DNA from: Spirosoma linguale DSM 74
Lineage (GTDB): Bacteria; Bacteroidota; Bacteroidia; Cytophagales; Spirosomataceae
Direction: 5' to 3'
Assembly (NCBI GenBank): GCA_000024525.1
Contig: CP001769.1
Span: 62,001-126,000 of the forward strand
DNA length: 64,000 nt
A program made the translations under genes and the position numbers. The notes beneath the pieces were generated by a model. It saw nothing but the letters and a program-made list of their open reading frames with translations. It was not told the origin of the DNA and ran no database searches. Shown here piece by piece: positions 23,393 through 32,082 of the stretch. Every line of letters starts with the position of its first letter. Within the stretch, counting starts at the first letter, position 1.

Positions 23393-25207
23393 ATGAGCAT
23401 TAAAACCAAAATAGCCGCTGCCCTGGCCTTCATGTTCGTCATTATTGTGGCGCTCGGGGGCCTGGGCATCTATTACCTGAACGAGCTTTCCGGCGATTCG
23501 CAGGCGATTCTGAAGGATAATTACATCTCGCTCGAATATGCCAGCAACATGCAGAAAGCCCTGGCTATGATGACCGATCCGGTTGAGCGGGACCCCGACG
23601 GCATCACCGATTTCGAGCGAAATCTGAAAAAACAAGAAGCCAACATCACCGAGATCGGGGAGCAGGAAGTGACCAGTAATCTGCGCCGTGAGTTTAATCG
23701 GCTGAAAACGAGCAGCACCTTCGACCCGATAGCCGTTGCCCGTATCCGGCAGCAGCTCTTTACACTGGATGATCTCAACCGGCAGGCCATCGTTCGCAAA
23801 AATGAGACGGCCAAACAAACGGCTAAAGATGCCCTGCTGTGGTTGGCATCGGTTGGGACGTTGTTCTTTCTGATTTTGTTTTCATTCATCATCAATTTCC
23901 CCGGCTACGTGGCCAATCCCGTGCGCGAGTTGACTCGCGGTATCAAGCAAATCGCCAAACGGAATTTCGAGGAGCGGTTGCATATTGATTCGAACGATGA
24001 ATTTGGCGAGTTGGCGCAGTCGTTTAATTCGATGGCACAAAAGCTGGACGAGTACGAACACTCCAATCTGGCAAGGGTGCTCTTCGAAAAGCGACGCATC
24101 GATACCCTCATCCGGATCATGAGCGAAGGGATTGTGGGTATGGACGAAAACAAACGCATTCTGTTTGCCAACCCCGTCGCCTGCCGATTGCTGGGCGTTA
24201 ATGAATCGCAGTTGCTGGGTCAATACGCGCCCGACATTGCCGCGTCGAACGACCTGATGCGGACCCTGATTCAGGATGTGATGACCGGCAACACCAGCGA
24301 GTCGGAACGGAATGGATTTCTGAAAATTTACGATTCTGGAGAGGGAGCCGACGGTCTGGGAAAGGAAAGCTATTTCAATCGGCGGACGCACACGGTAGAA
24401 GTAATTCGCACCGGTGAAAGTCAACCCGAACTGGCGGGTTATGTGATGGTGCTTGAGAATATCACCCCATACAAGGAGCTGGATCTGGCAAAAACCAACT
24501 TCATCGCCACCATTTCGCACGAACTGAAAACGCCCCTGTCGAGTAGTAAAATGAGTCTTAAGCTGCTGGAAGATAGCCGGATCGGGCAGTTGAACGACGA
24601 GCAGAAATCGCTGGTGTCGAGCATCGGCGACGACATCAACCGATTGCTCAACCTGACCGGCGAACTGCTCAACATGGCCCAGGTCGAGTCGGGGCAGATT
24701 CAACTGAACATCCAGCCCGTTGCTCCCGCCGATATTGTCACCTACGCGGCCAATGCCCTTCGTGTAGCGTCTGAAAACAAACATATTTCGTTGGCTCTGA
24801 ACATTTTTTCAAACCTGCCAGCCGTGCTGGCCGACCCCGATAAAGCTTCGTGGGTATTGGTTAATTTCCTCTCGAACGCTATCCGGCACAGCCCCAAAGA
24901 CAGCGTTATTGAGGTGTTGGCGCAGAAAGTTGGTGCATTTGTGGAGTTCCGGGTACGCGATCATGGCGCAGGCATCCGACCGGAGCACCAGAATCGGGTG
25001 TTTGACCGCTACTTCAAAGTACCGGGCCTGAACGGGCAGCCTAACGAAAACAAAACAACAAGCGGCACCGGTCTTGGGCTGGCTATTTCGAGCGAATTCA
25101 TCCAGAGCATGAACGGCCAGATCGGACTTGATACCACCGTAACGGACGGAGCCGCTTTCTATTTCCGGCTTCCTGTTAGTCAGGAGTTGGTGAATACGCG
25201 TAGATAA
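23393..25207 (+). CDS. Membrane histidine kinase (HAMP-PAS-HisKA-HATPase) of the kdp locus
   Basis: The 604-residue protein has a first membrane segment at about 6-28, an extracytoplasmic region, and a second membrane segment at about 149-170. HAMP (about 172-225) and PAS (about 235-360) follow. HisKA has H376 in ISHELKTPL, and an ATPase domain has the G-boxes near GAGIRPEHQ and GTGLGLAIS. It autophosphorylates on H376 and passes phosphate to an aspartate of an unidentified regulator. It starts two bases after the KdpD-domain gene, so the two are surely co-transcribed. No KdpE-type winged-helix regulator is in the window. The sigma-54 response regulator at 10173-11513 is the nearest transcriptional candidate. 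Confidence 0.9.
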   Translation: MSIKTKIAAALAFMFVIIVALGGLGIYYLNELSGDSQAILKDNYISLEYASNMQKALAMMTDPVERDPDGITDFERNLKKQEANITEIGEQEVTSNLRREFNRLKTSSTFDPIAVARIRQQLFTLDDLNRQAIVRKNETAKQTAKDALLWLASVGTLFFLILFSFIINFPGYVANPVRELTRGIKQIAKRNFEERLHIDSNDEFGELAQSFNSMAQKLDEYEHSNLARVLFEKRRIDTLIRIMSEGIVGMDENKRILFANPVACRLLGVNESQLLGQYAPDIAASNDLMRTLIQDVMTGNTSESERNGFLKIYDSGEGADGLGKESYFNRRTHTVEVIRTGESQPELAGYVMVLENITPYKELDLAKTNFIATISHELKTPLSSSKMSLKLLEDSRIGQLNDEQKSLVSSIGDDINRLLNLTGELLNMAQVESGQIQLNIQPVAPADIVTYAANALRVASENKHISLALNIFSNLPAVLADPDKASWVLVNFLSNAIRHSPKDSVIEVLAQKVGAFVEFRVRDHGAGIRPEHQNRVFDRYFKVPGLNGQPNENKTTSGTGLGLAISSEFIQSMNGQIGLDTTVTDGAAFYFRLPVSQELVNTRR

Positions 25208-25248
25208 AGCGGGGGGAGTGCTTATAGATTCATCAACTAAGCTCTCAG

Positions 25249-26082
25249 ATGAATCGAATCAGTACAATACTATCGTTCTGCTTTTTGCTGTTATTTTTCG
25301 CCACCACCAGCCACAGCCAATCTGTTAACTGGAAAAGAGTGAAGGTGCTGGTTTACACCAAAAACGGCAAAGGCTATGTGCACGACAACATTCCGAATGC
25401 GGTGCAGTGCATCCAGAAACTCGGGCAGCAAAATGGCTTCTCCGTTGATGTTTCTGAAGACCCCGTCGTTTTTACCGAAGATAACCTGAAAAAGTACACC
25501 CTGCTGCTGTTCCCCAGCACCAACAACGACGTGTTCGATACCGACGACCAGCGACTGGCGTTCCGGCGGTACATCGAAGCAGGGGGCGGTTTTGTGGGTA
25601 TTCATTCCGTGATGGGTACCGAACGTAACTGGACCTGGTTCAAGCGCATGATTGGCGGCAGCTTCGCCTGGCACCCAAAATTTCAGAAGTTCACTGTGGA
25701 AGTGATTGATACGAAAAATTCATCTATGCAGGGCCTGCCGAAAAAGTGGCAACGGGAAGATGAATTTTATTTTACCAAAGAGATGTCGCCGGGCCCAACG
25801 GTCATTATGGCTAACGACTTGACTACGCTGAACAACGACGAACCCGAGAAAGTAAAAATGTTCGGGGGCACCTACACGCAACTGTACCCGTCGGCCTGGT
25901 ACTACAATTTCGACGGTGGCTATACCTGGTGTACTACCCTTGGCCATGCCAAAACCGATTACCTGAACGACGAAACTTTCATCAAACACATTTTCCAGGG
26001 CATCCGCTATGTGGCCGGTCAGGTAACCAAACTCGACTACAGCAAAGCCTACGCCGATTCCAGAGATACGCCGATTCGGTAA
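25249..26082 (+). CDS. ThuA-domain secreted protein
   Basis: The 277-residue protein has a signal peptide (about 1-24) and a ThuA domain, a class I glutamine-amidotransferase-like fold. Characteristic stretches are KVLVYTKNGKGYVHDNI, LLLFPSTNNDVF, GGGFVGIHS and GHAKTDYLNDETFIKHIFQGIRY. ThuA proteins are linked to sugar (trehalose-type) use, but the biochemical role of most members is unknown. It stands 41 bases after the kinase gene and 12 bases before the next gene. Confidence 0.88.
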   Translation: MNRISTILSFCFLLLFFATTSHSQSVNWKRVKVLVYTKNGKGYVHDNIPNAVQCIQKLGQQNGFSVDVSEDPVVFTEDNLKKYTLLLFPSTNNDVFDTDDQRLAFRRYIEAGGGFVGIHSVMGTERNWTWFKRMIGGSFAWHPKFQKFTVEVIDTKNSSMQGLPKKWQREDEFYFTKEMSPGPTVIMANDLTTLNNDEPEKVKMFGGTYTQLYPSAWYYNFDGGYTWCTTLGHAKTDYLNDETFIKHIFQGIRYVAGQVTKLDYSKAYADSRDTPIR

Positions 26083-26094
26083 CCCTGCACAAGT

Positions 26095-27051
26095 ATGATC
26101 GATTCTACTACGTCACCGCGTCTTACAACCGGCATTCTGGGCAGTGGGCAAATTGGAGCGGCATCCGCAGTGTTAGCGGCCCGGGCGGGGCATCAGGTGC
26201 TGCTCTGGACACGCTCTGCCCATAAACAGGCCGCTATTTCGGCCGAATTAAGTAAACTGTCGGCCTTTTGTGAGGAGCATATGGGCGAGCCGAAGCAGCC
26301 TCTTGGTGCTATCCAGATCGTTACCGACCTGAGTCTGGTAGAGGCCGAAAGCGATGTGCTGCTGGAGTGTATTATCGAAGATATGGACGAAAAGGTGGCC
26401 TTGCTGAGCCACCTGACGGCCTGTGTTAATCAGGATAAGCTGGTGTTATCGGCCACGAGCGGACTGTCCATTACAGACATGGCACGGCGGAGTGGCCTGG
26501 AGAAGGTGCTCGTGGGGGCACACTTCTGGAACCCGCCTTACCTGATTCCGATTGTGGAAGTCATCGCCGGAGAAGCCACGCCCCCGCAAAAGGTCGAACA
26601 GGCCTGCGCCTGGCTCGACGCCCTGGGCAAGCGGCCCATTCGCTGCCCGGACATTCCCGGTTTCATCGGCAATCGGCTCATGCACGCCCTTTGGCGGGAA
26701 GCCCTCGCGCTGGTCGACGCCGGGGCCTGCTCGCCCGCCGACATTGACGCCATTGTCAAGTACACTTTCGCGCTGCGACTACCCGCACTCGGCCCGATGG
26801 AAAACATGGATCTGGTTGGGCTTGATCTGGTGAACCGGGTGCAGACCTACCTACTGCCCGATCTGGCCACGAACGCCATACCAGCCGATTCGCTGCGAAA
26901 CCGACTGGCGGCTGGCCAAACGGGTATGACCGCCGGACAGGGGTTCTATGACTGGCGGGTACGGGATGCTACCGAGGTGGTCCGGCAACGCGATCTGACC
27001 ATTCTGCACCTATTGCGCATGCTGGGCGAACTCCCGGAAAAAACGACTTGA
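26095..27051 (+). CDS. 3-hydroxyacyl-CoA dehydrogenase family protein
   Basis: The 318-residue protein has an N-terminal NAD-binding fold (ILGSGQIGAASAVLAARAGHQVLLW). A catalytic-type HFWNPPYLIPIVEVI stretch around residue 142 and a C-terminal helical domain (PGFIGNRLMHALWREAL) follow. These fit the 3HCDH N- and C-terminal domains. No enoyl-CoA hydratase fusion is present. It may act in fatty-acid or hydroxy-acid oxidation; the substrate is unknown. Small family members also include lambda-crystallin-like L-gulonate dehydrogenases. Confidence 0.85.
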   Translation: MIDSTTSPRLTTGILGSGQIGAASAVLAARAGHQVLLWTRSAHKQAAISAELSKLSAFCEEHMGEPKQPLGAIQIVTDLSLVEAESDVLLECIIEDMDEKVALLSHLTACVNQDKLVLSATSGLSITDMARRSGLEKVLVGAHFWNPPYLIPIVEVIAGEATPPQKVEQACAWLDALGKRPIRCPDIPGFIGNRLMHALWREALALVDAGACSPADIDAIVKYTFALRLPALGPMENMDLVGLDLVNRVQTYLLPDLATNAIPADSLRNRLAAGQTGMTAGQGFYDWRVRDATEVVRQRDLTILHLLRMLGELPEKTT

Positions 27052-27184
27052 GCACGAAGCAAGGGTATCGGTGTGCGTCTGGGTATCCGGCTATCAATAC
27101 CAGACGAACGATTCGTATATTTTTTATCGTCCGCTGTAACAAACCGGCCGTTTGCTGTACTAATGGGCTAAAACCAGATGTACC

Positions 27185-27463
27185 ATGCAACTATCCCTAA
27201 ACAGATTTCGACGGGCTTCCTGCCCGGATGCGCTGCTACCCGTTGATCAACTGACGGACGAGCAATTGCTTATCCGGAAAGCCAAAACCCGGCAGATGAG
27301 CGGTGTTGTCGTTATGCTAATGCTCCTGATGGTAGTGATGGCGTTCGTACTGGAAGCCTACATGGTAGCTGCCTGCACGTCGGCCATGATTCCGGCGCTC
27401 GATGACTACGAGAAAAAAAGAAAAGCCATTGTCAACGAGTTGCGCAAACGAAACCTACGTTGA
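27185..27463 (+). CDS. Small membrane protein in ECF sigma operon
   Basis: The 92-residue protein has one strong membrane segment (about 39-66, MSGVVVMLMLLMVVMAFVLEAYMVAA) between basic flanks. The C-terminus (DDYEKKRKAIVNELRKRNLR) is a charged helix. I do not recognise the family. The stop overlaps the TTG start of the sigma factor gene (TTGA), so the two are coupled. It may belong to the signal chain of the sigma factor; that is inference. Confidence 0.65.
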   Translation: MQLSLNRFRRASCPDALLPVDQLTDEQLLIRKAKTRQMSGVVVMLMLLMVVMAFVLEAYMVAACTSAMIPALDDYEKKRKAIVNELRKRNLR

Positions 27464-27924
27464 CCCTTCAGGACGAGTTTATCGAACAGATACAGAAACA
27501 CCAGGCGTTACTCAACAAACTGGTGTTTCTGTATGCTGATCAGACCGAAGATCGGCACGATCTGCGTCAGGAGATTTTACTCCAGGCGTGGCGGTCGTAT
27601 GCTACGTTTCGGGGCGACGCTAAATTCTCGACCTGGCTGTATCGAGTTGGGTTGAATGTATCCCTGACCCGGCTCAATGACCGAAAACGACAACCATCGG
27701 CGGAGTTAGACGACACCATGGAGGGTGGTCCCGCTACGTTTGAGTCCGACGATCAGCTTCGGTTTATACTCCAGCAGTTCAACACCCTTGACAGAACCCT
27801 ATTGGTGATGAGTATGGACGGCTACACAAACGACGAAATCGCCGAATCAATGGGGATTAGTGCCGGTAATGTGCGCACCAAACTGCATCGACTTCGACAG
27901 AAAATTGACAAAATATGGATCTGA
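27460..27924 (+). CDS. ECF-type RNA polymerase sigma factor
   Basis: The 154-residue protein has sigma region 2 (RHDLRQEILLQAWRSYATFRGDAKFSTWLYRVGLN) and region 4 (FNTLDRTLLVMSMDGYTNDEIAESMGISAGNVRTKLHRLRQKI). The start is TTG, overlapping the upstream stop by four bases. The next gene overlaps its 3' end by ten bases and encodes a membrane protein that is a candidate anti-sigma factor. Such sigma factors respond to envelope or other stress; the target genes are unknown. Confidence 0.9.
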   Translation: MTLQDEFIEQIQKHQALLNKLVFLYADQTEDRHDLRQEILLQAWRSYATFRGDAKFSTWLYRVGLNVSLTRLNDRKRQPSAELDDTMEGGPATFESDDQLRFILQQFNTLDRTLLVMSMDGYTNDEIAESMGISAGNVRTKLHRLRQKIDKIWI

Positions 27925-28523
27925 CAGACCGCTGGAAAGCCATGGACTGGCAAGCGTCGGAGTTTTCGTATGCGAAAGCCGATTTGCTGGCCACACTCAA
28001 AACCCAATCGAAAAGCGACATTGCCCGTCTGCTCAAGTCCTACCGACAATCCTATGGGCTCATGCTGGTGCTCACGGTCATAACGCCCCTGTTTGGCCTT
28101 CTGAAGCCCAATGAACCGGATTACCTGCTGTGCATTGGCCTGATCTGGGCCTATTGCCTAATCTTAAGCGGATTTCTGATGGTCAAATTCGCCCGATTCA
28201 AACTTCCTGATCTATCGCTGCAAACGGCCGATGCCATCCGGGCATCGCTCGTGCTGGTCCGCTCGATCAATACATTTCAGGCGAATTTCCTGGCGCTGGC
28301 CACGCCCTTCGTTTTTCTGGGGAGCCTGCTGGGCGTACTGATCTACAAAGGGCGTACCGTTTCGGAACTGGTGCATAATCACGTCGCACTCACCATCATT
28401 ATCGGTTCGACCATTCTGATTACCCTGTTCAGCGGAAGGCTTCGGAAGTTTATGACTAATCGCCAATGCACGGCCCTGATCAGGAAGCTGGAAACAAACC
28501 TGCAGGCACTAGAGCAAGCTTGA
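27915..28523 (+). CDS. Four-TM membrane protein, candidate anti-sigma factor
   Basis: The 202-residue protein has a cytosolic N-terminal part of about 45 residues (WKAMDWQASEFSYAKADLL and a charged helix). About four membrane segments follow (near 48-65, 73-92, 122-142 and 151-168), then a charged C-terminal helix. It overlaps the sigma factor gene by ten bases. The position and layout fit a membrane-bound anti-sigma protein of a Bacteroidota ECF system. No ZAS zinc motif is seen. Function is inferred from context. Confidence 0.7.
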   Translation: MDLTDRWKAMDWQASEFSYAKADLLATLKTQSKSDIARLLKSYRQSYGLMLVLTVITPLFGLLKPNEPDYLLCIGLIWAYCLILSGFLMVKFARFKLPDLSLQTADAIRASLVLVRSINTFQANFLALATPFVFLGSLLGVLIYKGRTVSELVHNHVALTIIIGSTILITLFSGRLRKFMTNRQCTALIRKLETNLQALEQA

Positions 28524-28535
28524 TCGGGGGCCGGG

Positions 28536-29438
28536 CTACTGCGAAAACGCGGACGCATGTTTGGCGACCCACTCCCGCACGGTGGTTAGCCGAACGGGTA
28601 ACGTAGCCAAAACCGGCTCCATATCTGCATACATAACGGGCCGAGTTGGATTGTCCCACAATTTCTGGTATTCACTCGCCACGGCAGCTCCGCCCTCCGG
28701 TCCGAAAATGCCACCCAGAATGTCTCCAAACTCCTGCGGGGGCATTGCATAATAGCGGACGGGGCGACCCAGTCCGAGTGAAAACTGATCGGCCAGGGCA
28801 ATACCGGTCAGATTTTCCGGCCCGCTCAATACAAACGAAGAGCCTGCTAATTCGGGCCGTTCGATGGCTTCTGCAACGAACGCGCCTACATCCTCGCTGG
28901 CAATCCAGCCAACCCGCATATCGGGCGGATTTGGATAGGCCACCTGATTCTGTCCGGCAACGTAAGGGGCCGTATAGGGGCCAAACCAGTTTTCCATATA
29001 TACCGTTGGCTGGAGAATAATTGCCGGTATGCCACTCGCCTGAAGGTAGTTCGTCAGGTCTATGCGAATGTCGATGGTTGGGTTTCCCGTTTTCGCGGGC
29101 GGGGTTAAGCCGCTGGTGTTATAGACCAGCAGCGGTACGCCCGCGTCTTTGGCGGCATCGATGGCGTTGCGACCCGTTGTGCCCGGATCGCTGTTAAAGA
29201 ACGGCACCAGCAGGGCCACGGCATCCATACCTTTGCTGGCTTCCCGTAATCTGGCGGCATCGGTCATGTCGCCCTCAACCACGACAGCACCAGCCGCCTG
29301 CATGGCCGACGCTTTTTCGGGATGCCGGGTGAACACATAGGGGCGATGCCCTTTTTCGAGAAGTTTCCATACAACTGGGCTGGCTTGAGAGCCCGTGGCA
29401 CCGTAAACCAGAACATGAAGTGATTTTTTCGTTGTCAT
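28536..29438 (-). CDS. NmrA-family NAD(P)-binding protein
   Basis: The 300-residue protein begins with a Rossmann strand and loop (HVLVYGATGSQASPVVWKLL). It has the NmrA/HSCARG layout, including GDMTDAARLREASKGMDAVALLVPF and a YMENWFGP stretch. I place the start at 29438 (MTTKKSLHV) because the upstream in-frame codons cross the divergent control region. Relatives are redox sensors or quinone/NADPH-dependent reductases. It is divergent from an HxlR regulator with a redox-type cysteine, which probably controls it. Confidence 0.87.
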   Translation of the reverse strand: MTTKKSLHVLVYGATGSQASPVVWKLLEKGHRPYVFTRHPEKASAMQAAGAVVVEGDMTDAARLREASKGMDAVALLVPFFNSDPGTTGRNAIDAAKDAGVPLLVYNTSGLTPPAKTGNPTIDIRIDLTNYLQASGIPAIILQPTVYMENWFGPYTAPYVAGQNQVAYPNPPDMRVGWIASEDVGAFVAEAIERPELAGSSFVLSGPENLTGIALADQFSLGLGRPVRYYAMPPQEFGDILGGIFGPEGGAAVASEYQKLWDNPTRPVMYADMEPVLATLPVRLTTVREWVAKHASAFSQ

Positions 29439-29497
29439 TGTGTGTTGTGCTGAATGAAAGCCCAAAACTGACCGAAATACACACACACTTTTCAACA

Positions 29498-29531
29498 CTA
29501 TTCTGTAGGATAGTAGTATCCTGGAGAATAG
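29498..29531. promoter_or_regulatory. Imperfect 34-base palindrome, probable HxlR operator
   Basis: CTATTCTGTAGGATAGT on the left and AGTATCCTGGAGAATAG on the right are inverted copies matching at 14 of 17 positions. The site lies in the 110-base region between the divergent NmrA and HxlR genes, 18 bases before the HxlR start. Regulator and palindrome size fit a dimeric winged-helix binding site. Confidence 0.65.
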
Positions 29532-29548
29532 GAAGCTCGTCAACGGAT

Positions 29549-29938
29549 ATGACACGAAACGTTTGTTTACGGAATCCCCAACCCATTCACGATACACTCG
29601 AACTGGTTGGTGGGAAATGGAAAATGGTCATTCTGGCCACTTTACTCGAACGGGGCGACCTTCGCTTTGGTGAATTACAGCGGGCTGTGGGCGACATTAC
29701 CCCGCGTATACTCTCGCATGAGCTAAAGCAACTGGAAGAAAACAAGATGATTACCCGTCGCGTCTATGACACCTCGCCCATAACGGTCGAGTACGGCATC
29801 ACCGCCTACGGCCGAACCCTGGAAACGGTCATTGTCGCCCTGTTTGAGTGGGGTGTCACGCACCGGCAAACGATTATGCACGAGAATGCCGCCGAAACGC
29901 CGGAGGCAGGTGTTAAGGCATCATCGCCGTTTGATTGA
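29549..29938 (+). CDS. HxlR-family transcriptional regulator, possible redox sensor
   Basis: The 129-residue protein has the HxlR winged helix (ELVGGKWKMVILATLLERGDLRFGELQRAVGDITPRILSHEL). I place the start at 29549 (MTRNVCLRN), because upstream codons are promoter sequence. Cys6 sits at the position of the sensing cysteine of YodB/HypR-type members, which respond to quinones, aldehydes or hypochlorite. It probably represses its own gene and the divergent NmrA-family gene through the palindrome in between. The effector is inferred from the cysteine alone. Confidence 0.88.
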   Translation: MTRNVCLRNPQPIHDTLELVGGKWKMVILATLLERGDLRFGELQRAVGDITPRILSHELKQLEENKMITRRVYDTSPITVEYGITAYGRTLETVIVALFEWGVTHRQTIMHENAAETPEAGVKASSPFD

Positions 29939-30040
29939 TTCCAAATTCACGTTAAATAAACGGGGTTCAGGGTTAGTTTTCGGCCTGTATCCACTTACTG
30001 GTTATAAAAACAGGCATTTACCTAGCAGTTACGCTCTCAC

Positions 30041-30964
30041 ATGAACAATTACATCCGGTCCGGCTTTATAATGGCAATTTCTCTGGCTATGTCGGGGAAT
30101 CTGTTTAGCCAATCCAGTACTATGACACAGACCGATTCTGAAACGCTTATTGCGCCAAACGCAACGCTTCAAAAGATATCCAGTCAGTTTAAGTTTACCG
30201 AAGGACCTGCCGCCGATAAAAAAGGCGCGGTCTATTTTACGGACCAACCCAACGATAAAATCTGGAAATACGATGTTGACGGGCAGTTGTCGCTGTTTAT
30301 GGACAAGACGGGGCGTTCCAATGGCATGTACTTCGATAAAAAAGGTAATCTGATTACCTGTGCCGACGAAAAAAATGAGATATGGTCCATAAGCCCCGAT
30401 AAGAAAGTTACCGTCCTGTTTACCGATTTTCAAGGGCATAAACTCAATGGCCCTAATGATCTGTGGCTTGACTCAAAAGGCGGTATCTATTTCACGGACC
30501 CTTACTACCAGCGGGATTACTGGGAGCGTAAAAAGCCGGAAATCGAGGGGCAGAAAGTGTATTACTTACCCAAGGGCACGAAGGAAGCAAGGATCGTTGA
30601 CGGCGATCTGAAACAGCCGAACGGGATAATCGGTACGCCCGATGGCAAGCATCTATTTGTAGCCGATATTCGGGATAACAAAACGTATCGATACGATATA
30701 CAGGCAGACGGAACGCTGATGAATCGCGAGTTATACGTAAGCCAGGGGTCTGATGGCATGACGCTCGACAACAAAGGGAACCTGTACATAACGGGGAAAG
30801 GCGTAACGATCTACGGGCCGGACCGGGTGAAAATTCAGAATATTCCAGTGCCATCTGGCTGGGTCGGCAACGTCTGCTTCGGCGGTAAAAACCACGATAT
30901 GCTTTTCATTACCGCATCGGAGTCGGTTTACACCCTCCAGATGAAGGTAAAGGGAGCAAAGTAA
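30041..30964 (+). CDS. SMP-30/gluconolactonase-family protein, secreted
   Basis: The 307-residue protein has a signal peptide (about 1-24). A six-bladed propeller follows with metal-site residues in FTEGPAADKKG, LNGPNDLWLDSKGGIYFTDP and SQGSDGMTLDNKGNLYITG. Enzymes of the family hydrolyse sugar lactones with a divalent cation in the propeller centre. The substrate is not evident. It is followed by a perfect long inverted repeat. Confidence 0.9.
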   Translation: MNNYIRSGFIMAISLAMSGNLFSQSSTMTQTDSETLIAPNATLQKISSQFKFTEGPAADKKGAVYFTDQPNDKIWKYDVDGQLSLFMDKTGRSNGMYFDKKGNLITCADEKNEIWSISPDKKVTVLFTDFQGHKLNGPNDLWLDSKGGIYFTDPYYQRDYWERKKPEIEGQKVYYLPKGTKEARIVDGDLKQPNGIIGTPDGKHLFVADIRDNKTYRYDIQADGTLMNRELYVSQGSDGMTLDNKGNLYITGKGVTIYGPDRVKIQNIPVPSGWVGNVCFGGKNHDMLFITASESVYTLQMKVKGAK

Positions 30965-30970
30965 GCACAT

Positions 30971-31076
30971 GGCTGGCGCGTCTGGCGCGAGCATTCGCTC
31001 GTGCCTTTGCATGTGGCGAGTGTATACTCGCTTTATTAACAGGCACGAGCGAATGCTCGCGCCAGACGCGCCAGCC
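30971..31076. repeat. Perfect 36-base inverted repeat (twin element)
   Basis: The arms at 30971-31006 and 31041-31076 are identical in inverted orientation over all 36 bases (outer end GGCTGGCGCGTC, inner end CTCGTGCCT). The 34-base centre holds a smaller hairpin, GCGAGT-GTAT-ACTCGC. The element starts seven bases after the SMP-30 stop. Perfect arms suggest recent insertion or gene conversion between arms. Confidence 0.85.
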
Positions 31077-31156
31077 CCGCTTGCCAGTCATTCAAACGCC
31101 TTTATAACTCTATTGCTACCCGGACGGTTATCTTCCTGCACCCAACCGTTACGCCA

Positions 31157-32080
31157 TTGAAAAAGGTAGTGCCTGTTTTCCGGCTTCTCAAGCAAGCCTT
31201 CAGCAATCTGCAGGCAAACGACCCCATTCGTATGGCGGGGGCCACGGCTTTCTTTTCCTTTTTCGGTTTGCCGCCCATCGTCATCATTCTCAGTCGGGTC
31301 CTGAGCGGGCTGTTCAACGACCATTACCAGCGCATCAGTGGGCAGTTATTCGATGAACTGGCCGACCTGTTCGGGTCCAGAAGTGCTAATCAACTGGAAG
31401 ATATTTCGGAGCGGCTGCAACTGCCCAAGCCCGATATGGCCCTGACGGCCCTTAGCCTGTTGCTGCTGCTGATCGCGTCGACCACCTTATTCACCATCGT
31501 TAAAAACTCACTCAATCAGCTCTGGAACGTAAAGCGCAAAACCGGGCGTCAGGCGTATCGGGTTCTTGGCGATAAGCTGATTGCTCTGGCCATCATTCTG
31601 GGTTCCGGCCTGCTGTTCAGTATATCGCTGGCACTGGAGCAGTTGATGAATCAGGTGAGCAGCAGTCTGTCGCTTTCGTCGCTGGTGTATTATCGGGAAA
31701 TAATGACCCTGGGTCACCAGTTCGTTTCTATTCTGATCCGGATGGTCTGGTTCGCCATACTGTTCAAATTTCTGCCCGATGTGAATATACCCTGGCGGGT
31801 TGTCTGGCCGGGGGCGTTCTTTACGAGTCTGTTATTTAAGTTTGGGGAGTGGGTGCTGAATAAGCTCTTGATAACTAGCTCGGTAGGGCCTATGTACGGC
31901 CGGTCGGGGGCTATTATTCTGGTGTTGCTCTTCGTGTTTTATGGCGCACTAATGTTCTATTATGGGGCCGCTTTTACCCGTCAATACAGCGAGTGGTCAC
32001 ATTTGGGGGCATCGCCAACAAAGAGTGCCATCGCGTATACCATTACAGAAGTAGCGTCGTCGGACAATAAAAAAGAGTAG
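31157..32080 (+). CDS. YihY/BrkB-family membrane protein
   Basis: The 307-residue protein has six membrane segments and the family pattern (DPIRMAGATAFFSFFGLPPIVII near the start, FKFLPDVNIPWRVVWPGAFFTSLLF near 215-240, GRSGAIILVLLFVFYGALMFYYGAAFTR near 265-292). The start is TTG at 31157. YihY proteins are widespread inner-membrane proteins of unclear function, once called ribonuclease BN in error. It is followed two bases later by the DUF72 gene. Confidence 0.9.
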   Translation: MKKVVPVFRLLKQAFSNLQANDPIRMAGATAFFSFFGLPPIVIILSRVLSGLFNDHYQRISGQLFDELADLFGSRSANQLEDISERLQLPKPDMALTALSLLLLLIASTTLFTIVKNSLNQLWNVKRKTGRQAYRVLGDKLIALAIILGSGLLFSISLALEQLMNQVSSSLSLSSLVYYREIMTLGHQFVSILIRMVWFAILFKFLPDVNIPWRVVWPGAFFTSLLFKFGEWVLNKLLITSSVGPMYGRSGAIILVLLFVFYGALMFYYGAAFTRQYSEWSHLGASPTKSAIAYTITEVASSDNKKE

Positions 32081-32082
32081 TT

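Noticed and set aside
23882..24784. 300-codon open frame antisense to the kdp-locus kinase
   Set aside because: It is a shadow of a well-formed histidine kinase; residues show no family pattern.
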